From assembly GCF_936916975.1 (NCBI RefSeq), contig NZ_CAKZGO010000004.1, positions 62,001 through 126,000 of the forward strand: a stretch of DNA of 64,000 bases, read 5' to 3'. This stretch comes from an uncultured Dongia sp. GTDB taxonomy: Bacteria; Pseudomonadota; Alphaproteobacteria; Dongiales; Dongiaceae. The position numbers and the translations under genes are program-made. The notes below the pieces were generated by a model, which saw only the letters and a list, made by a program, of their open reading frames with translations, searched no databases and was not told where the DNA came from. Positions within the stretch are counted from its first letter, which is position 1; every line of letters starts with the position of its first letter. Below, one piece after another: positions 61,819-64,000 of the stretch.

Positions 61819-63912
61819 ATGAAACGAAGCGGCGGTAAATCCTGGCAGACAACGGATCCAGCCCAGCGCCCCTATGTGGCGCTGCTGGCGCTGATCAGCA
61901 CTGCCTGTGCCTATCGCTTAGGGTATGACATCGCCGCATGCTGGCCCGGCCTGGTGCCCGTGCTGTGGGCCGCACCCGCCTTTCTGTTGACCCCGCTCCT
62001 CCTCTTCGGCTGGCGCGCGTTGCCGGTGCTGCTGGTGCTGGCGCTGGCTGCCCAGTTCATGCTGCAGGGCACGGTCACCGCCGCCCTCCTCGCCGGTGCC
62101 GGCGATGTCATCGGTGCAGCAGGGGCGGCCTTCGCGCTCAAGCGCTGGGCACCCATCGATCTGCGGCTGCGCCAGCAGAGCGATCTGTGGCGGCTGGTGC
62201 TGGTCGCTGCGGTGATCGTGCCGGCCATTCTCTTCATCGCCGCGCTGTTGATAGGCGTGGGCATGGGAACAATCGTGGCCGGGGAACTGGTGTTGGCCTT
62301 CGCCGTGATGCTTGCCGGCAATGCGGTGGCGTTGCTGGCCGCAGGGCCGTTCATGCTGGTCTGGGTGACGCAACTGCAGGGTCGACGCCCCAGCCTTGCC
62401 GAATTGCGCTGGCTGGCCGGCATGGGCGTGCTGTTCCTGTGGCTGAACTTCCTGCCGCCAACCGCCATTATCGGTCAGTTGGTATTCCTTTCCATCCTCA
62501 GCCTGCCGCTCGCCTTTTATGCGCTGACGCGCTACGGCCGCCGCGGCGCCAGCCTGGCTGCCCTCGCCTTCGCGCTCATCATGGTGGTGGGGGCAAGCCA
62601 CGGCGCGACGCTGTTCCACGACGTCGCGGCGGAGCGCGAGCATCCGGCACTCATCCTGTTCGTGCTGGCCTGCGAGCTTGGATTGATGGCCGTCGCCATC
62701 GCGCGGGCCGAACACGACCGCCAGCAGGACCGTATCGCCGAGAATGAATCGCGCCTCCGGATCCTCATCGACAACACCAAGGTCTCACCCTATGCCATGC
62801 CGGGACCGGAATTCATCACCTACAGCTTCATCAGCGACCGCATCGAGGCCATGACCGGCTATTCGGTCGAAGAATGGCACAAGCCCAAGGCCTGGTTCGG
62901 CTTCATGGAGCCGCGCGACCGGCAGCGCATGGAGGGTATCACCGGGCGCGATCTCAGCCTGGAGCAGGATTACGAGTGGGAGTACCGCTTGATCCACCGC
63001 GACGGATCGACCGTGTGGATCCGCGATCTCTTTCGCATCGATCGTAAATCCGATGGCTCGCTGGAACTCCGCGGCATGATGACCGATGTCACGGTCCTAA
63101 AAAGCCGCGAGATCGCTCTGGCCGAGCGCGAGCATGAATTGCAGGAGGCGCGCAAGAATGCCGAGCAGGCCAATCGCGCCAAATCGAGCTTCCTTGCCTC
63201 GATGAGCCATGAATTGCGCACGCCGATGAACTCGATCATTGGTTTTGCCGAGGTGCTGAACGCCGAAGCCTTCGGAGCGCTCACGCCCAAGCAGCGGGAA
63301 TATATCGAGGACATCTCCACCTCCGGCCAGCATCTCCTGACACTCATCAACGACATTCTCGACATGTCGAAGATCGAGGCGGGACGTTTCGAGTTGAACG
63401 AGGAGTTGGGTGAACTGGGATCGCTCATCAATGCCTCGGTCCGCCTCAACGATCGCGAGGCGGCGAAGTATTCCGTCGCCATCGAGGTCGACAACACGGT
63501 GAGCGGGCTTGGCATCCATGCCGACCAGCGCAGCATCCGGCAGATCCTCATCAACCTCATCTCCAACGCCGTCAAATTCAGCAAGCCCGGCGGCGTTGTC
63601 AGCGTGCGCGTGCACCAGCCGGCAGATCCGGAAAAAGGCGGCATCGCCATTTCCGTCACCGATCGCGGCATCGGCATGACGCCGGAGACGTTGGCGCGTA
63701 TCTTCGAACCGTTCTTCCAGGGCTCCGGCGCCGATTTCCGCCACAAGCGCGAAGGCACGGGCCTGGGCCTCGCCATCTCGCAGAAGCTGGCGCAGATGCA
63801 TGGCGGCAGCGTCACCATCGAGAGCACGTTCGGCGCGGGTACCACGGTCACCCTGACCCTGCCCGAAGACCGGCTGCACCCGATCGCCGCAGCGCTGAAA
63901 GTGGCGACGTAA
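61819..63912 (+). CDS. MASE1-PAS sensor histidine kinase
   Basis: The 697-residue kinase begins with an integral membrane MASE1-type sensor of about eight helices (residues 15-300), including ALISTACAYRLGYDIAACWPG. A PAS/PAC domain (about 315-435) with EEWHKPKAWFGFMEPRDRQRM follows. HisKA has His464 in SMSHELRTPMNSI. The HATPase domain has INLISNAVKFSKPGG (N box) and DRGIGMTPETL. MASE1 sensors detect membrane or small-molecule cues. The start is uncertain: ATG at 61819 gives a normal first helix; a longer frame to 61699 adds low-complexity residues. Confidence 0.87.
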   Translation: MKRSGGKSWQTTDPAQRPYVALLALISTACAYRLGYDIAACWPGLVPVLWAAPAFLLTPLLLFGWRALPVLLVLALAAQFMLQGTVTAALLAGAGDVIGAAGAAFALKRWAPIDLRLRQQSDLWRLVLVAAVIVPAILFIAALLIGVGMGTIVAGELVLAFAVMLAGNAVALLAAGPFMLVWVTQLQGRRPSLAELRWLAGMGVLFLWLNFLPPTAIIGQLVFLSILSLPLAFYALTRYGRRGASLAALAFALIMVVGASHGATLFHDVAAEREHPALILFVLACELGLMAVAIARAEHDRQQDRIAENESRLRILIDNTKVSPYAMPGPEFITYSFISDRIEAMTGYSVEEWHKPKAWFGFMEPRDRQRMEGITGRDLSLEQDYEWEYRLIHRDGSTVWIRDLFRIDRKSDGSLELRGMMTDVTVLKSREIALAEREHELQEARKNAEQANRAKSSFLASMSHELRTPMNSIIGFAEVLNAEAFGALTPKQREYIEDISTSGQHLLTLINDILDMSKIEAGRFELNEELGELGSLINASVRLNDREAAKYSVAIEVDNTVSGLGIHADQRSIRQILINLISNAVKFSKPGGVVSVRVHQPADPEKGGIAISVTDRGIGMTPETLARIFEPFFQGSGADFRHKREGTGLGLAISQKLAQMHGGSVTIESTFGAGTTVTLTLPEDRLHPIAAALKVAT

Positions 63913-63958
63913 CGGGGGTTGGCGTCCCCGTCAATCTTGCGCCATAGGATTGGGAACC

Positions 63959-64000
63959 ATGACAATTTCGCAATGCCCCTGCCCGGCGGCCGGGTACGGC
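63959..64000 (+). CDS. possible start of another gene, truncated by window edge
   Basis: An ATG at 63959 with GGGAACC just upstream opens a frame of fourteen codons to the window end, MTISQCPCPAAGYG. The CPC cluster recalls the N-terminus of YchJ/SEC-C motif proteins (CPCGSG), but fourteen residues are too few to decide. It follows the MASE1 kinase by 46 bases. Confidence 0.3.
   Translation, partial: MTISQCPCPAAGYG

Overview
The window is one stretch of a GC-rich alphaproteobacterial chromosome, most likely of a free-living member of the Rhodospirillales (order-level placement is an inference). Supporting signs are the ctaC-ctaD-ctaB-coxF-ctaG-ctaE cytochrome oxidase order, a SAM-II riboswitch before metA, an hrcA-grpE pair, an lgt-midA-pgeF block and many HWE/HisKA_2 and PAS-rich sensor kinases. 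I see no rRNA, tRNA, CRISPR array, phage, plasmid or insertion sequence. Genes are dense and frequently overlap by 1-4 bases.

Layout. 1-4741: outer-membrane assembly pair tamA-tamB (tamB cut by the left edge). 4859-15435: a minus-strand deoxyribose/deoxynucleoside catabolic island comprising deoR, deoC, a two-domain ALDH16-type aldehyde dehydrogenase, an RbsD/FucU mutarotase, a ribokinase-family kinase and a complete sugar ABC importer. Two sites very like the E. coli DeoR operator lie in front of deoR and deoC. 15467-23380: an unknown membrane protein, an MFS exporter, a DoeB-like deacylase, a TetR regulator, metA under a SAM-II riboswitch, an amine oxidase overlapping a DUF427 gene, and a GST. 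23605-27361: two adjacent multi-PAS kinases. 27362-32870: an FAD oxidoreductase and a four-gene TelA/von Willebrand A cluster. 32972-38363: proline and lipoprotein metabolism and envelope housekeeping (a YbaK-type deacylase, proC, a YbjN-family gene, ubiK, lgt, midA, pgeF, a cupin).

38452-53057: a cytochrome P460-like protein, a phosphotransferase, LysE and MarC membrane proteins, an HWE kinase, two chemoreceptors (one paired with a separate Aer-type PAS protein), AraC and LysR regulators, an SDR, a DMT transporter, and grpE/hrcA. Three CCCTCCCCC-type palindromic intergenic units occur here. 53621-61599: the aa3-type cytochrome c oxidase operon with its assembly factors (ctaB, coxF-like, ctaG, surf1), a DUF983 gene and an M32 carboxypeptidase. 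61819-63912: a MASE1-PAS histidine kinase. The last 42 bases may open another gene.

Working model for the main island (inference): the ABC importer brings in a pentose or deoxypentose; RbsD interconverts its anomers; the kinase forms the 5-phosphate; DeoC cleaves deoxyribose 5-phosphate to glyceraldehyde 3-phosphate and acetaldehyde; the ALDH16 enzyme removes the aldehyde. DeoR would repress both its own gene and the deoC-led operon through two operators 905 bp apart. I found no wholly new system. The most testable points are these operators, a metA with the acetyl-CoA-type residue, the TelA/VWA cluster and a near-perfect Fur-like palindrome at the end of ubiK.
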